Shown: positions 1 through 9,384, numbered from the stretch's first letter. The stretch: 64,000 nt of DNA from Burkholderiales bacterium UBA4657 (GCA_002405475.1 DHLX01000026.1:30807-94806); one strand, 5' to 3'. A program made the numbers and translations. Notes: a model not told the origin generated them from the sequence alone.

Positions 1-2
1 CC

Positions 3-2363
3 GGTGTCATAAGTACCGAAATTGTTGATCTGAACGGGAACAGTCTGTTTCAGACATTCTCTGAGAATACAGGGCTAACCAGTACGCTTGATCAGCGCAG
101 GACATTCACCGTACCCGACAGCCTGAAACCAAGCCTGTCACGGCTTGATAGAGTACGGAAAATAGAAGCCTGGCACCCGGTTATGGATCGAACCGCCGTA
201 GGCTGGGTACGTGTTGAGTTCTCGTTAGTAGAAGAAAGTCTGTCCACTCAGGGCTTATGGGTCGATTCGATGCTGGGAAGCCTGGGAATCACCGTCATCA
301 CACTCGCCATACTCCTGCTTTTTCTCAAACGATCACTGGATCCTATCCATCGTGCCGCCCTGTTTGCCAAACAACTGGCGACTTCAGCGGGCGCGACCTT
401 CGAAGTCAAAGGTACTTCCAAGGAAGTTGAAGCACTGGAACAGGCACTGAATTTTGCCTCGCTCAAACTCAAGTCCCAGTATGACACCTTGACCCGGCGC
501 GATGCAGAAATGCGCGCAGTGCTGGAAACTGCAGCAGATGCAGTGATTGGGCTGGATGAATCCGGTTGTGTGCGGCTATTCAACCCCGCCGCCACCAGTA
601 TGTTCGGCCCCGGTGCTGATCAGATCGAGGGTCGACAGGTCTCAGAAATCATTCCTTGCCTGAATACCAATGAACTCAGGCAGCTCATGTCCCAGGCGGT
701 TAATGTTGGCAATAGTGTCTATCGTGTTACCCGTCTCAGCACTAACGGCCTGCGAAATGGTGATGTCGAATTCCCGATAGAAATTGCCCTTGCTGAAGTA
801 GCCACTTCTTCCAATCTGCGCTATACATTGCTGGTGCGCGACGTGACCGAACAGCGCATGGCGAATGAACACTTGCAAATCTATGTACGCGCACTAGAGT
901 GCAGCAGTCACGGCGCCGTCATTTGTGACGCGCGTTTGCCCGGTGCCCCGATGGTATGGGTCAATTCGGCTTTCATGCAGATTACCGGCTATGACCTGGA
1001 TGAATTGACCGGGCGTAATTGTTCATTTCTGCAGGCTCATGAGCGTGGTCAACCAGAAGTACAGCAACTGAAACAGGCCATTGCGACGGGACAAGGCGTC
1101 TCAGTCGTCATCAGAAATTATCGTAAAAATGGCGAGCTGTTCTGGAACCAGCTGTCTATTGCCCCGGTGGCCGATGAAAATGGTTCAATCACTCATTTTG
1201 TCGGCGCCGTTAGTGACATTACGCAACGCATTCTGGCTGAACGCGCCATTGAGCAACGTAAAGAGCAGCTTGATCTGATTCTGAGACTCAGCCCCGATGG
1301 TTTTGTCATGTTCGACCGTGATGACCGGTTTGTTTATGCCAATACTTCATTTATTCAAATGACCGGCATACCCGCCGAACGATTCCATGCTGATCTGAAT
1401 CCGGAAATACTGGAAAGTCTGCTTCAATCCAGAGTCGATCCCAAAGTTCCCTGGGATCCGCTCTGGCGCGAATCTGCGGTCGAGGAAGAACGTTTACGTG
1501 AAATCACCCTGATCTGGCCGGAACGTCGTATTCTGGCTTTCGATGTACGTCGCGGCGATTCCAGTGGTGACCGGGTGCTATTCATGCGCGATGTAACCAG
1601 GGAAAGCGAAGTCGATCGCATGAAGAGCGAATTTTTATCAACCGCCGCGCATGAATTGCGTACACCACTGGTCAGCATTTTGGGCTTTGCCGAACTGTTG
1701 CTGCATCGTCATTATTCACCTGAAAAAAGCAAAATGATGATAGAGACAATACATAAACAATCCGGTCTCATCGTCAATCTGATCAATGAATTACTCGATC
1801 TGGCCCGCATCGAGGCGCGCCAGGGTAAAGATTTTCGTATCGAGAATCAGGCGCTACAACCGATCATCGGTGATGCCGTGAATTCACTTGTGATCCCCGG
1901 TGATGGGCGCAAGGTCAGTCTGAAACTGCCAGCCGAGCCGGTTTATGCCGTGGTCGATGCTGAAAAATTCCGTCAGTCTCTGATGAACGTCCTGTCAAAT
2001 GCCTACAAATATTCGCCCAATGGAGGAAAAATCAGCCTCAGCATGCAACTCGCGCACCGGCGTGGCTTGGACATGGTAGGTATACAAGTGAGCGACCAGG
2101 GTATAGGCATGAGCCCGGAGCAACAGTCGCGTGCCTTTGAAAGATTTTTCAGAGCTGACCCGTCAGGGAATATTCCCGGGACGGGACTGGGTCTTTGCAT
2201 AGTCAAGGAAATCATCGAACTACTCGGAGGCCATGTCGATTTGCAAAGCGAAAAAGACAAAGGCACCCAGGTGACCCTATGGTTGCCCATGCGCTCCGGC
2301 ACTGAACGGATTCAGCAAACCAGCTCAGAATCGAGTACTGGCGCTCTAGGGGAATCAAACTGA
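3..2363 (+). CDS. Multi-PAS/LOV-like sensor histidine kinase (5' end outside window)
   Basis: The reading frame is open from the first bases, so the gene begins upstream; 786 codons are visible. Numbering from the codon at base 3: residues 1-88 look like the end of an extracytoplasmic sensor region, about 90-110 form one membrane helix, PAS1 spans about 170-285, PAS2 about 295-405 and PAS3 about 420-530. A HisKA domain follows with the phospho-acceptor His550 in HELRTPL. The HATPase domain (about 650-765) has an N box (NVLSNAYKYS) and G boxes (DQGIGM, GTGLGLCIV). PAS2 contains GRNCSFLQ (Cys340), RNYRKNGELFWN and FVGAVSDIT, the pattern of a LOV flavin photosensor, but the usual arginine after the cysteine is Ser and the usual Gln of the last strand is Val. 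No receiver domain is seen. The partner regulator must lie upstream or elsewhere. Kinase call is firm; light sensing is inference. Confidence 0.93.
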   Translation, partial: GVISTEIVDLNGNSLFQTFSENTGLTSTLDQRRTFTVPDSLKPSLSRLDRVRKIEAWHPVMDRTAVGWVRVEFSLVEESLSTQGLWVDSMLGSLGITVITLAILLLFLKRSLDPIHRAALFAKQLATSAGATFEVKGTSKEVEALEQALNFASLKLKSQYDTLTRRDAEMRAVLETAADAVIGLDESGCVRLFNPAATSMFGPGADQIEGRQVSEIIPCLNTNELRQLMSQAVNVGNSVYRVTRLSTNGLRNGDVEFPIEIALAEVATSSNLRYTLLVRDVTEQRMANEHLQIYVRALECSSHGAVICDARLPGAPMVWVNSAFMQITGYDLDELTGRNCSFLQAHERGQPEVQQLKQAIATGQGVSVVIRNYRKNGELFWNQLSIAPVADENGSITHFVGAVSDITQRILAERAIEQRKEQLDLILRLSPDGFVMFDRDDRFVYANTSFIQMTGIPAERFHADLNPEILESLLQSRVDPKVPWDPLWRESAVEEERLREITLIWPERRILAFDVRRGDSSGDRVLFMRDVTRESEVDRMKSEFLSTAAHELRTPLVSILGFAELLLHRHYSPEKSKMMIETIHKQSGLIVNLINELLDLARIEARQGKDFRIENQALQPIIGDAVNSLVIPGDGRKVSLKLPAEPVYAVVDAEKFRQSLMNVLSNAYKYSPNGGKISLSMQLAHRRGLDMVGIQVSDQGIGMSPEQQSRAFERFFRADPSGNIPGTGLGLCIVKEIIELLGGHVDLQSEKDKGTQVTLWLPMRSGTERIQQTSSESSTGALGESN

Positions 2364-2385
2364 GGCACGGCGAAGCTGCCGTGCC
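2364..2385. terminator. Hairpin between convergent kinase and gltA genes
   Basis: A perfect 8-bp stem GGCACGGC / GCCGTGCC with a 6-base loop lies directly after the kinase stop codon and 6 bases from the gltA stop. There is no clear T run on either side, so it may be a weak bidirectional terminator or an mRNA 3' end stabiliser. Confidence 0.45.
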
Positions 2386-2391
2386 GCTTGC

Positions 2392-3711
2392 TTAACGCAG
2401 GCTGATCGGCTTGACATCACGCCTTGGAGATCCGGTAAACAATTGTCGCGGGCGACCAATTTTGTATTCAGGATCAGCGATCATTTCATTGAGCTGCGCA
2501 ATCCAGCCGACGGTACGCGCCAGTGCAAAAATGGCGGTAAACAGCGGTACCGGAATACCAATCGCTTTTTGCACAATACCGGAATAAAAATCAACGTTCG
2601 GATAGAGCTTGCGTGAAACAAAATATTCGTCTTCGAGCGCGATTTTTTCCAGGGTCATGGCCAGTTTGAACAGCGGATCATCCTGCAAACCCAATTCACC
2701 CAGGACTTCATGGCAGGTCTCGCGCATCAGCTTGGCGCGTGGGTCATGATTTTTATAGACGCGATGGCCAAAACCCATCAGACGCACATTGCTGTTCTTG
2801 TCTTTAACTTTGGTAATGAATTCACCAATTTTTTCGACACCACCCTGAGCCTGAATCTCGTTGAGCATGGTCAGGCAGGCCTCATTGGCACCACCATGCG
2901 CCGGCCCCCACAAACAGGCGACACCGGCAGCTATCGCAGCAAACGGGTTGGTACCCGACGAAGCACACAATCGCACCGTCGAGGTTGAAGCATTTTGCTC
3001 ATGGTCAGCGTGCAAAATGAAAATACGATCCATGGCGCGCGCCAGCACCTCATTGACCTTGTAATCTTCGCACGGGGTCGCAAACATCATGCGCATGAAA
3101 TTGCCGGAGTAGCTGAGGTCGTTTTTGGGATAAATAAACGGCTGACCCACGGTATATTTATACGCCATCGCAACCAGGGTAGGCATTTTGGCAATCAGGC
3201 GAATCGCCGAAATTTCACGCTGCCTGGCATCGTGCAAATTCATCGAATCAGGATAAAACGCCGACATGGCACCGGCCAGACCGGTCATGACCGCCATGGG
3301 GTGGGCATCACGACGGAAACCGCGCAGAAAGAACTGCATCTGCTCATGCACCATGGTGTGGGTGGTAACGCGCTTGACGAAATCTGCCTTTTGCGCCGGG
3401 TTGGGCAGGTCGCCGTAAAGAATCAGATAGCAGGTTTCAAGATAATCGCACTGGGTCGCCAGCTGTTCTATCGGGTATCCGCGATACAACAATTCGCCTT
3501 TATCGCCATCAATATAAGTAATGCTGGAATTACACGAGGCAGTCGATAAAAAACCGGGGTCGTAGGTAAACTTGCCAGTGGCACCATAAAGCTTGCGAAT
3601 ATCAATAACGTCAGGGCCGATGCTGCCTTTGTATAAAGGCAAATCAATCGACGGAGTGCCATCAGTAAAATTGAGCGTAGCCTTGTGTTCCGAGGGGGTG
3701 GCGGTAGTCAT
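2392..3711 (-). CDS. gltA: Citrate synthase (type II, hexameric family)
   Basis: Condenses acetyl-CoA with oxaloacetate to citrate at the entry of the TCA cycle. The 439-residue length fits the Gram-negative type II family. The long N-terminal beta region is present, followed by HADHEQNAST, GFGHRVYKNHDPRAK (active-site His, Arg/Lys pattern of true citrate synthases) and VDFYSGI with the catalytic Asp. The ATG start is preceded by AAGGA. It is the last gene of the sdhCDAB-sdhE-gltA run, 18 bases after sdhE, so expression is probably tied to succinate dehydrogenase. A second, methylcitrate-type synthase is encoded at 11298. Confidence 0.98.
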   Translation of the reverse strand: MTTATPSEHKATLNFTDGTPSIDLPLYKGSIGPDVIDIRKLYGATGKFTYDPGFLSTASCNSSITYIDGDKGELLYRGYPIEQLATQCDYLETCYLILYGDLPNPAQKADFVKRVTTHTMVHEQMQFFLRGFRRDAHPMAVMTGLAGAMSAFYPDSMNLHDARQREISAIRLIAKMPTLVAMAYKYTVGQPFIYPKNDLSYSGNFMRMMFATPCEDYKVNEVLARAMDRIFILHADHEQNASTSTVRLCASSGTNPFAAIAAGVACLWGPAHGGANEACLTMLNEIQAQGGVEKIGEFITKVKDKNSNVRLMGFGHRVYKNHDPRAKLMRETCHEVLGELGLQDDPLFKLAMTLEKIALEDEYFVSRKLYPNVDFYSGIVQKAIGIPVPLFTAIFALARTVGWIAQLNEMIADPEYKIGRPRQLFTGSPRRDVKPISLR

Positions 3712-3729
3712 TTTTTTTCCTTGAAAAAA

Positions 3730-4008
3730 TTAAGCAGCTCGCATTTTTTCCAGAACGCGCAACACGTCCGGTTGGTGCAAGGTCTCTGATGGCTCTTTTC
3801 GAGCCAATAACAAATCGAGCAGATCGTTATCGGTCAACTCGAATAAAACGGTCAAGGCACCGACCTCAGCGTCAGACAAGTCCAACTCATGCCGATCGAG
3901 AAATCGCGTCACGATCAGGTCGTTCTCGAGCAAGCCGCGGCGTGCACGCCAACGCAGGCGTGCACGGTTGTGCGGGTCAGACTGATGCGTGATACTAGCG
4001 CTATCCAT
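3730..4008 (-). CDS. sdhE: Succinate dehydrogenase assembly factor SdhE
   Basis: Small (92 residues) protein that promotes covalent attachment of FAD to SdhA. The N-terminal half carries RARLRWRARRGLLENDL, which includes the RGxxE motif of the SdhE/YgfY/Sdh5 family, followed by helical acidic sequence. It starts 2 bases after the sdhB stop and precedes gltA, the usual betaproteobacterial position for this gene. Confidence 0.95.
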   Translation of the reverse strand: MDSASITHQSDPHNRARLRWRARRGLLENDLIVTRFLDRHELDLSDAEVGALTVLFELTDNDLLDLLLARKEPSETLHQPDVLRVLEKMRAA

Positions 4009-4010
4009 CT

Positions 4011-4772
4011 TTATACGGCGCGGCGCACCATCAGTTCCTTGATCTTGCCAATCGCCCTGGTAGGGTTCAGTCCCTTCGGGCAGACATCAACGCAGTTCAT
4101 GATGGTATGGCAGCGGAACAGGCGGTAAGGGTCTTCGAGATTATCGAGGCGCTCACTGGTGGACTGGTCGCGACTATCGGCAATAAAACGATAGGCCTGC
4201 AATAAACCGGCCGGGCCAACAAATTTGTCAGGGTTCCACCAGAAACTGGGACAGCTGGTCGAGCAGCAAGCACACAAAATACACTCGTACAAACCATTCA
4301 GCTCTTCACGTTCTTCAGGTGACTGCAAACGCTCTTTTTCAGGGGGCGGAGTATCGTTAATCAGGTACGGTTTAATAGAATGATACTGCTTGAAAAATTG
4401 CGTCATATCGACAATCAGATCGCGAATGACAGGCAGTCCCGGCAGCGGCTTGAGAACAATAGGCTCTTTCAGGTCACGCAAGTTGGTGGTGCAAGCCAGG
4501 CCATTTTTGCCGTTGATGTTCATGGCATCGGAACCGCATACACCTTCGCGACACGAGCGCCGATACGACACGCTGTCATCGAAATCGCTCTTGATACGCA
4601 TCAAGGCATCGAGCAGCATTTTGTCCGTGGGCTGCAACTCGACCTCGAGTTTTTGCATGTAGGGTTTGTCATCCTTGTCCGGGTCATAGCGGTAAATTTC
4701 AAATTTCACGATACGTTTACCACTGGCAGCCTGGCTCAGGGCATTCAACTCAGTTTCATTGTTGGCAGTCAT
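4011..4772 (-). CDS. sdhB: Succinate dehydrogenase iron-sulfur subunit
   Basis: Electron-transfer subunit of complex II, passing electrons from SdhA FAD to quinone. The 253 residues carry the expected three clusters: a plant-type 2Fe-2S site (CREGVCGSDAMNINGKNGLAC spread over about residues 75-95), then CILCACCSTSCP for the 4Fe-4S and CHTIMNCVDVCPKGLNP for the 3Fe-4S centre. The gene sits 16 bases downstream of sdhA and 2 bases upstream of sdhE. Confidence 0.98.
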   Translation of the reverse strand: MTANNETELNALSQAASGKRIVKFEIYRYDPDKDDKPYMQKLEVELQPTDKMLLDALMRIKSDFDDSVSYRRSCREGVCGSDAMNINGKNGLACTTNLRDLKEPIVLKPLPGLPVIRDLIVDMTQFFKQYHSIKPYLINDTPPPEKERLQSPEEREELNGLYECILCACCSTSCPSFWWNPDKFVGPAGLLQAYRFIADSRDQSTSERLDNLEDPYRLFRCHTIMNCVDVCPKGLNPTRAIGKIKELMVRRAV

Positions 4773-4788
4773 TTTTTACCTCACGACA

Positions 4789-6567
4789 TCAGAACGTACG
4801 TTTCTTGGGCTGAAAGGTTTCCACCGTCAGCGGCTTCATGTTCACCGGCTTGTAGTCCAGTCGGTTACCGTCCGAGTACCACAAGGTGTGCTTGATCCAC
4901 TGGGCATCATCACGCTCGGGGAAGTCATTACGCGCATGAGCACCGCGACTTTCCTTGCGCGCCTCGGCAGAGACGATGGTGGATTTCGCGGTTTCAATCA
5001 GGTTGTCCAATTCCAGCGCCTCGACCCGTGCCGTATTAAAGACTTTCGATTTATCCTTCAGATGAATCTGTTTGCGGCGTTCGTCCAGCTCCATGATTTT
5101 CTGCACACCAGTCTGCAACAAGTCCTGGGTACGGAACACACCGCAGTATTTCTGCATGGTGTTACGAATGTCTTGTGCCACGTCCTGGGTGCGCTCGCCG
5201 CGGGTAGAAGCATCGATACGCGCCAGACGTGAGAGAGGCAGGTCGGCCGCATCGGCCGGCAAGTCTTTGTGCGACTGCGCTTTCAGGTTTTGACCGACAA
5301 TGAAATTACCCGTAGCACGACCAAACACCACCAGGTCCAGCAGCGAATTGGTACCCAGGCGGTTCGCTCCATGCACACTGACGCAGGCACACTCACCAAT
5401 GGCATACAAGCCGTTGATGATAGCGTTCGGGTTGCCGTTCTTCGGTGCCACCACCTGACCGTTGATATTGGTAGGAATGCCGCCCATTTGATAATGAATG
5501 GTCGGTACGACAGGAATGGGTTCCTTGATGGGGTCGACGTTGGCAAATTTGATGGCGATTTCACGAATCGACGGCAGACGTTTCATGATGGTGTCGGCGC
5601 CGATATGTTGCAGATGCAGCTCGACATAATCGCCATTCGGACCGCAGCCACGACCCTCTTTAATTTCCTGATCCATGGAGCGCGAGACAAAGTCACGCGG
5701 CGCCAGGTCTTTTAGCGTGGGGGCGTAGCGTGCCATGAACGGCTCGCCATGCTTGTTTTTCAAAATACCGCCTTCACCGCGCACCCCTTCGGTAATCAGC
5801 ACCCCGGCACCGGCAACGCCAGTGGGGTGAAATTGCCAGAATTCCATGTCTTCGAGCGGAATGCCGGCACGTGCCGCCATGCCCATGCCGTCGCCGGTAT
5901 TGATGAACGCATTGGTACTAGCGGCCCAGATACGCCCGGCACCGCCAGTAGCAAAAATGGTGGCCTTGGCTTCCAGAATCATGACTTCGCCGGTTTCCAT
6001 TTCGTAAGCCACGACACCAACGACATCACCGTCAGCATCACGCACCAGGTCGAGCGCCATCCACTCGACAAAAAACTGGGTACGGGCACGTACATTGCGC
6101 TGGTACAGGGTATGCAACAGGGCATGACCGGTACGGTCAGCCGCGGCGCAGGCGCGTGGTACCGGCTTTTCACCGAAGTTAGCGGAGTGCCCACCAAACG
6201 GGCGCTGGTAAATCGTACCATCCGGGTTACGATCAAACGGCATGCCAAAGTGTTCCAGCTCATAGACCACTTTCGGCGCCTCACGACACATGAATTCAAT
6301 TGCGTCCTGGTCACCCAGGTAGTCTGAACCCTTGACGGTATCAAACATATGCCAGTACCAGTTGTCTTCGGTCATATTGCCGAGTGAAGCACCAATGCCA
6401 CCCTGCGCTGCTACGGTATGCGACCGGGTGGGGAATACCTTGGACAATACCGCCACGTTCAAACCGGCTTCAGCGAGTTGCAGCGAACAACGCATGCCGG
6501 CACCGCCAGCACCGATAATCACCGCATCGAATTTGCGTCTTGGCAAAGAAGAATTCAGCGCTGTCAT
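4789..6567 (-). CDS. sdhA: Succinate dehydrogenase flavoprotein subunit
   Basis: Catalytic FAD subunit oxidising succinate to fumarate. Length (592) is normal. The dinucleotide fold VIIGAGGAGMR is at residues 16-26, followed by the flavinylation region SHTVAAQGGIGASLGN, the active-site stretch with ARDFVSRSM, and HYQMGGIPTN. The C-terminal domain contains ARKESRGAHARNDFPERDD, typical of the family. The ATG abuts the sdhD stop with no gap, consistent with translational coupling. Confidence 0.98.
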   Translation of the reverse strand: MTALNSSLPRRKFDAVIIGAGGAGMRCSLQLAEAGLNVAVLSKVFPTRSHTVAAQGGIGASLGNMTEDNWYWHMFDTVKGSDYLGDQDAIEFMCREAPKVVYELEHFGMPFDRNPDGTIYQRPFGGHSANFGEKPVPRACAAADRTGHALLHTLYQRNVRARTQFFVEWMALDLVRDADGDVVGVVAYEMETGEVMILEAKATIFATGGAGRIWAASTNAFINTGDGMGMAARAGIPLEDMEFWQFHPTGVAGAGVLITEGVRGEGGILKNKHGEPFMARYAPTLKDLAPRDFVSRSMDQEIKEGRGCGPNGDYVELHLQHIGADTIMKRLPSIREIAIKFANVDPIKEPIPVVPTIHYQMGGIPTNINGQVVAPKNGNPNAIINGLYAIGECACVSVHGANRLGTNSLLDLVVFGRATGNFIVGQNLKAQSHKDLPADAADLPLSRLARIDASTRGERTQDVAQDIRNTMQKYCGVFRTQDLLQTGVQKIMELDERRKQIHLKDKSKVFNTARVEALELDNLIETAKSTIVSAEARKESRGAHARNDFPERDDAQWIKHTLWYSDGNRLDYKPVNMKPLTVETFQPKKRTF

Positions 6568-6942
6568 TTACACTCTCCACAAAATTTGCAGGCCATACAC
6601 GGCCGAGGCCAGCAGCCATAAAATCGTCAATACCTGCAGCGTTAGCCGCACTGCCGTCGGCTTGATGTAATCCATCCAGATGTCGCGCACGCCAATCCAG
6701 GCGTGATAGCAAAGGCTAAGCATGGCCAAAGCCGCGAGCAATTTTCCCAGGGGAAACTCCCAGACGGTGAAAGTGAAAAGCCTGGCCCAGTCGGTATACT
6801 GCATGGGTGACGGAGCAATGAGCAAACCAGCGACCAAAATCAGGGTATAAACCGCAAGAATGATGGCGGTAATGCGCTGCGCCACCCAATCTTTTAAACC
6901 ATAACGTGCGCCCACTACAAGACGCTTGGAGCCAATAGCCAT
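6568..6942 (-). CDS. sdhD: Succinate dehydrogenase membrane anchor subunit D
   Basis: One of the two cytochrome b556 anchor proteins of complex II, with three predicted membrane helices in 124 residues. The heme-region motif CYHAWIGVRDIWMDY is present. The frame extends to a TTG at 6957 inside sdhC, but the ATG at 6942 gives the normal N-terminus MAIGSKRLVVGARYGLKDW, lies one base after the sdhC stop and has GGGGTG upstream, so I use it. Adjacent to sdhA. Confidence 0.95.
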   Translation of the reverse strand: MAIGSKRLVVGARYGLKDWVAQRITAIILAVYTLILVAGLLIAPSPMQYTDWARLFTFTVWEFPLGKLLAALAMLSLCYHAWIGVRDIWMDYIKPTAVRLTLQVLTILWLLASAVYGLQILWRV

Positions 6943-6943
6943 G

Positions 6944-7369
6944 TCAGAACACCCCAAAAAATTTAAGACCGATTAACAATGTCAAGCCCAGGCTGACTGC
7001 CAATACCGCGATAGCACTTTTTTGTGCCGACTCCTTTTCAGTGCCAATATGTACGTCTAGTACCAAATAGCGCAGTCCGGCGCAGAAATGATGCAAATAG
7101 CCCCATAGCAGGACAAATAAAATCAGCTTGACCCACCACTGACCCACAACCTCACGAAAGCGGTCAAAACTGAGCTCGGACGTCAGACTCAGTTCGAATA
7201 GTGGCAACAGAATGACGGGCAATGCCAGGAAAAGCATGGCACCACTGACACGATGCAAAATAGAAACCTTGCCGGCCCAGGGCAGCCGGTAGCGCAAAAT
7301 TTGCGTGACGTGAATGTTACGAAAAACGGGACGGGCTTTCGCCACGTTTTTGTCAGAAATTTCAGCCAT
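6944..7369 (-). CDS. sdhC: Succinate dehydrogenase cytochrome b556 subunit C
   Basis: First gene of the minus-strand sdhC-sdhD-sdhA-sdhB-sdhE-gltA run. The 141-residue protein begins with the hydrophilic RPVFRNIHVTQILRYRLP stretch, then SILHRVSGAMLF and LHHFCAGLRYLVLD, where the histidines are candidates for heme ligation. Three membrane helices are evident. About 90 bases separate it from the GntR gene stop and must hold the operon promoter; I see no copy of the mdh/acnA palindrome there. Confidence 0.96.
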   Translation of the reverse strand: MAEISDKNVAKARPVFRNIHVTQILRYRLPWAGKVSILHRVSGAMLFLALPVILLPLFELSLTSELSFDRFREVVGQWWVKLILFVLLWGYLHHFCAGLRYLVLDVHIGTEKESAQKSAIAVLAVSLGLTLLIGLKFFGVF

Positions 7370-7460
7370 GTTGAGGATGCCTCATTATTTCAGTATTGTA
7401 AGAGACCATTATTCTCGCTGATTTATGCGCGGCGCACAAAATTAAAATAGGATTGTTAAA

Positions 7461-8195
7461 TCAGCCCAGTTCATTGTGATAGTGCCATTGCGTTGTCAGA
7501 TAACGCCCCTTGCGTACTTCAACCGGCTTGTCCTGATAAGTAAAAGAAACCCTTTCTACCGACAACAGCGGCGTTCCAGGGTTCACTTTCAGCCATCTGG
7601 CGGCTTCTTCATCTGCGGCCACCGCCTTGATGCGCTCATCAGCGCGTATCATGCGGGTTCCGTATTCCGACTCAAACAGGCCGTACATGGGTCCTTTATA
7701 GTCAGCCAATTTTTCCGCGGTCAGGCCACGAAACAGCGTACCTGGCAACCAGATTTCGTCTAAAACTACCGGGCTTCCGCCTATCAGCAACAGACGCCTT
7801 ATCATAATGGCCGCATCGCCGGTCTTTAATTCCAGCCATTTGGCTACATCGGCCGGGGCGCGCAAACGCCTGCATTCCAGAAACTGCGATTGATAAACGA
7901 TGGCCGCGCCATGGTCATCAGTCAGACGTAAAAAACGAAATGCCGATCTGGGTTCCTGGTGGCTAGCGACAAAAGTGCCTTTGCCCTGGCGTCGGATGAG
8001 CAGATTTTCTGCCGACAATTCGTCGATAGCCTTGCGCACTGTCCCTTGCGACACCTTGAAGCGCAGCGCCAATTCGGTTTCGGCGGGAATCATTTCCCCA
8101 GGTTTCCATTCACCGCTCTCAAGACTTTGCATGAGCAAGGTCTTGATTTGCTGGTAAAGCGGCTGAAAAGTGGCAAGTGCAGGAACTTCTGACAT
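7461..8195 (-). CDS. GntR-family (HutC/UTRA) transcriptional regulator
   Basis: 244 residues: an N-terminal winged helix (about 10-75, with ALRFKVSQGTVRKAIDEL as recognition region and RRQGKGTFVAS as the wing) and a UTRA effector domain (about 95-235). It lies between sdhC and the divergent mdh gene, with a perfect palindrome in the shared upstream region. A related palindrome precedes acnA. The simplest reading is a local regulator of TCA and methylcitrate genes, sensing a carboxylate or CoA-linked metabolite. Ligand and direction of control cannot be read from sequence. Confidence 0.93.
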   Translation of the reverse strand: MSEVPALATFQPLYQQIKTLLMQSLESGEWKPGEMIPAETELALRFKVSQGTVRKAIDELSAENLLIRRQGKGTFVASHQEPRSAFRFLRLTDDHGAAIVYQSQFLECRRLRAPADVAKWLELKTGDAAIMIRRLLLIGGSPVVLDEIWLPGTLFRGLTAEKLADYKGPMYGLFESEYGTRMIRADERIKAVAADEEAARWLKVNPGTPLLSVERVSFTYQDKPVEVRKGRYLTTQWHYHNELG

Positions 8196-8226
8196 AGTGC
8201 AATGATAGCGAAAAACATGGCTCCTG

Positions 8227-8242
8227 TATCTTATATAAGATA
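8227..8242. promoter_or_regulatory. Perfect palindrome, probable GntR operator for GntR gene/mdh
   Basis: TATCTTATATAAGATA is a perfect 16-bp palindrome, 31 bases upstream of the GntR start and 78 bases upstream of the mdh ATG. Its TCTTAT/ATAAGA arms recur in front of acnA. The position suggests autoregulation plus control of mdh. Assignment to the adjacent GntR protein is inference. Confidence 0.65.
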
Positions 8243-8320
8243 GAAGATGTGGTCTCAGGCAAACCGGACTACAATAATGAAAATTTTTTATTCACCCATT
8301 CCCTCAGGAGAAATTCCATC

Positions 8321-9307
8321 ATGAGCAAACCCGCCATGCGCGTCGCCGTGACCGGTGCGGCCGGCCAAATTGGCTATTCGCTATTGTTCCGCATTGCTTC
8401 CGGCGAGATGCTGGGCAAAGACCAGCCCGTTATTTTGCAATTGCTTGAAATACCCGATGAAAAAGCGCAAAAAGCGCTCAAGGGCGTGATGATGGAACTA
8501 GAAGATTGCGCCTTTCCCCTGCTGCAAGACATGAGTGCCCATAGCGATGCCAATACTGCCTTCAAGGACATTGATGTGGCCTTGCTGGTCGGCGCACGCC
8601 CACGCGGCCCAGGCATGGAACGCAAAGACCTGCTGACCGCCAACGCGCAGATTTTCACGGTTCAGGGCAAGGCCCTTAACGCCGTCGCCAAACGTAGCGT
8701 CAAAACCCTGGTCGTCGGTAATCCGGCCAATACCAACGCCTACATTGCCATGAAATCGGCGCCTGATCTGCCGCAGAAAAACTTTACCGCCATGCTGCGC
8801 CTCGACCATAACCGCGGCCTGTCGCAATTAGCCGCCAAAGCCGGTGTTGCCGTGTCGTCGATTGAAAAATTTACTGTCTGGGGTAACCACTCGCCCACCA
8901 TGTATGCCGACTATCGCTTCGCCAGTTCCGGTGGCAAGGCATTGAAGGCCTTGATAAACGACGAAGACTGGAACCGTAATACCTTCCTGCCCACGGTCGG
9001 CAAGCGCGGCGCGGCCATCATTGAGGCACGCGGCCTGTCTTCAGCCGCCTCAGCCGCCAATGCCGCGATTGACCATATTCGCGACTGGGTGCTGGGTACC
9101 AACGGCAAATGGGTCACCATGGGTATTGCTTCGGATGGCTCTTACGGCATACCCGAAGAAACGATGTTTGGCTATCCGGTCACTTGTGAGGGCGGCGAGT
9201 ACCAGATTGTGCAAGGCCTGCCCATCGATGAATTCAGTCAGCAATGCATCAATAAAACCCTGTCCGAATTGAATGAAGAAAAGGACGGAGTCAAACACTT
9301 GCTCTAG
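8321..9307 (+). CDS. mdh: Malate dehydrogenase
   Basis: NAD-dependent oxidation of malate to oxaloacetate. The protein is 328 residues, of the cytosolic-type MDH family found in betaproteobacteria. Rossmann motif VAVTGAAGQIGYSLLFRIASG is at the N-terminus, GNPANTNAYIA and the catalytic WGNHSP (His) follow. The frame is open from 8249, but ATG 8321 has CAGGAG 10 bases upstream and gives the family N-terminus. Divergent from the GntR gene and followed by its own terminator. Confidence 0.97.
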   Translation: MSKPAMRVAVTGAAGQIGYSLLFRIASGEMLGKDQPVILQLLEIPDEKAQKALKGVMMELEDCAFPLLQDMSAHSDANTAFKDIDVALLVGARPRGPGMERKDLLTANAQIFTVQGKALNAVAKRSVKTLVVGNPANTNAYIAMKSAPDLPQKNFTAMLRLDHNRGLSQLAAKAGVAVSSIEKFTVWGNHSPTMYADYRFASSGGKALKALINDEDWNRNTFLPTVGKRGAAIIEARGLSSAASAANAAIDHIRDWVLGTNGKWVTMGIASDGSYGIPEETMFGYPVTCEGGEYQIVQGLPIDEFSQQCINKTLSELNEEKDGVKHLL

Positions 9308-9329
9308 AGCAGTCTGGTTGTTCCGATTC

Positions 9330-9363
9330 AGCGCTGCGGGGTCATACTTCCAGCGCTTTTTTC
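9330..9363 (+). terminator. Rho-independent terminator after mdh
   Basis: Stem AGCGCTG (9330-9336) pairs with CAGCGCT (9351-9357) around a 14-base loop, followed by a run of T to 9362. It should separate mdh from the CitE-like gene. Confidence 0.7.
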
Positions 9364-9384
9364 TTGCTCAAGCTACAATTAAGT

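Noticed and set aside
7370..7460. Possible GntR operator before sdhC
   Set aside because: Only a TCTTA half-site is present on the minus strand, without the second arm, so I do not call a site.
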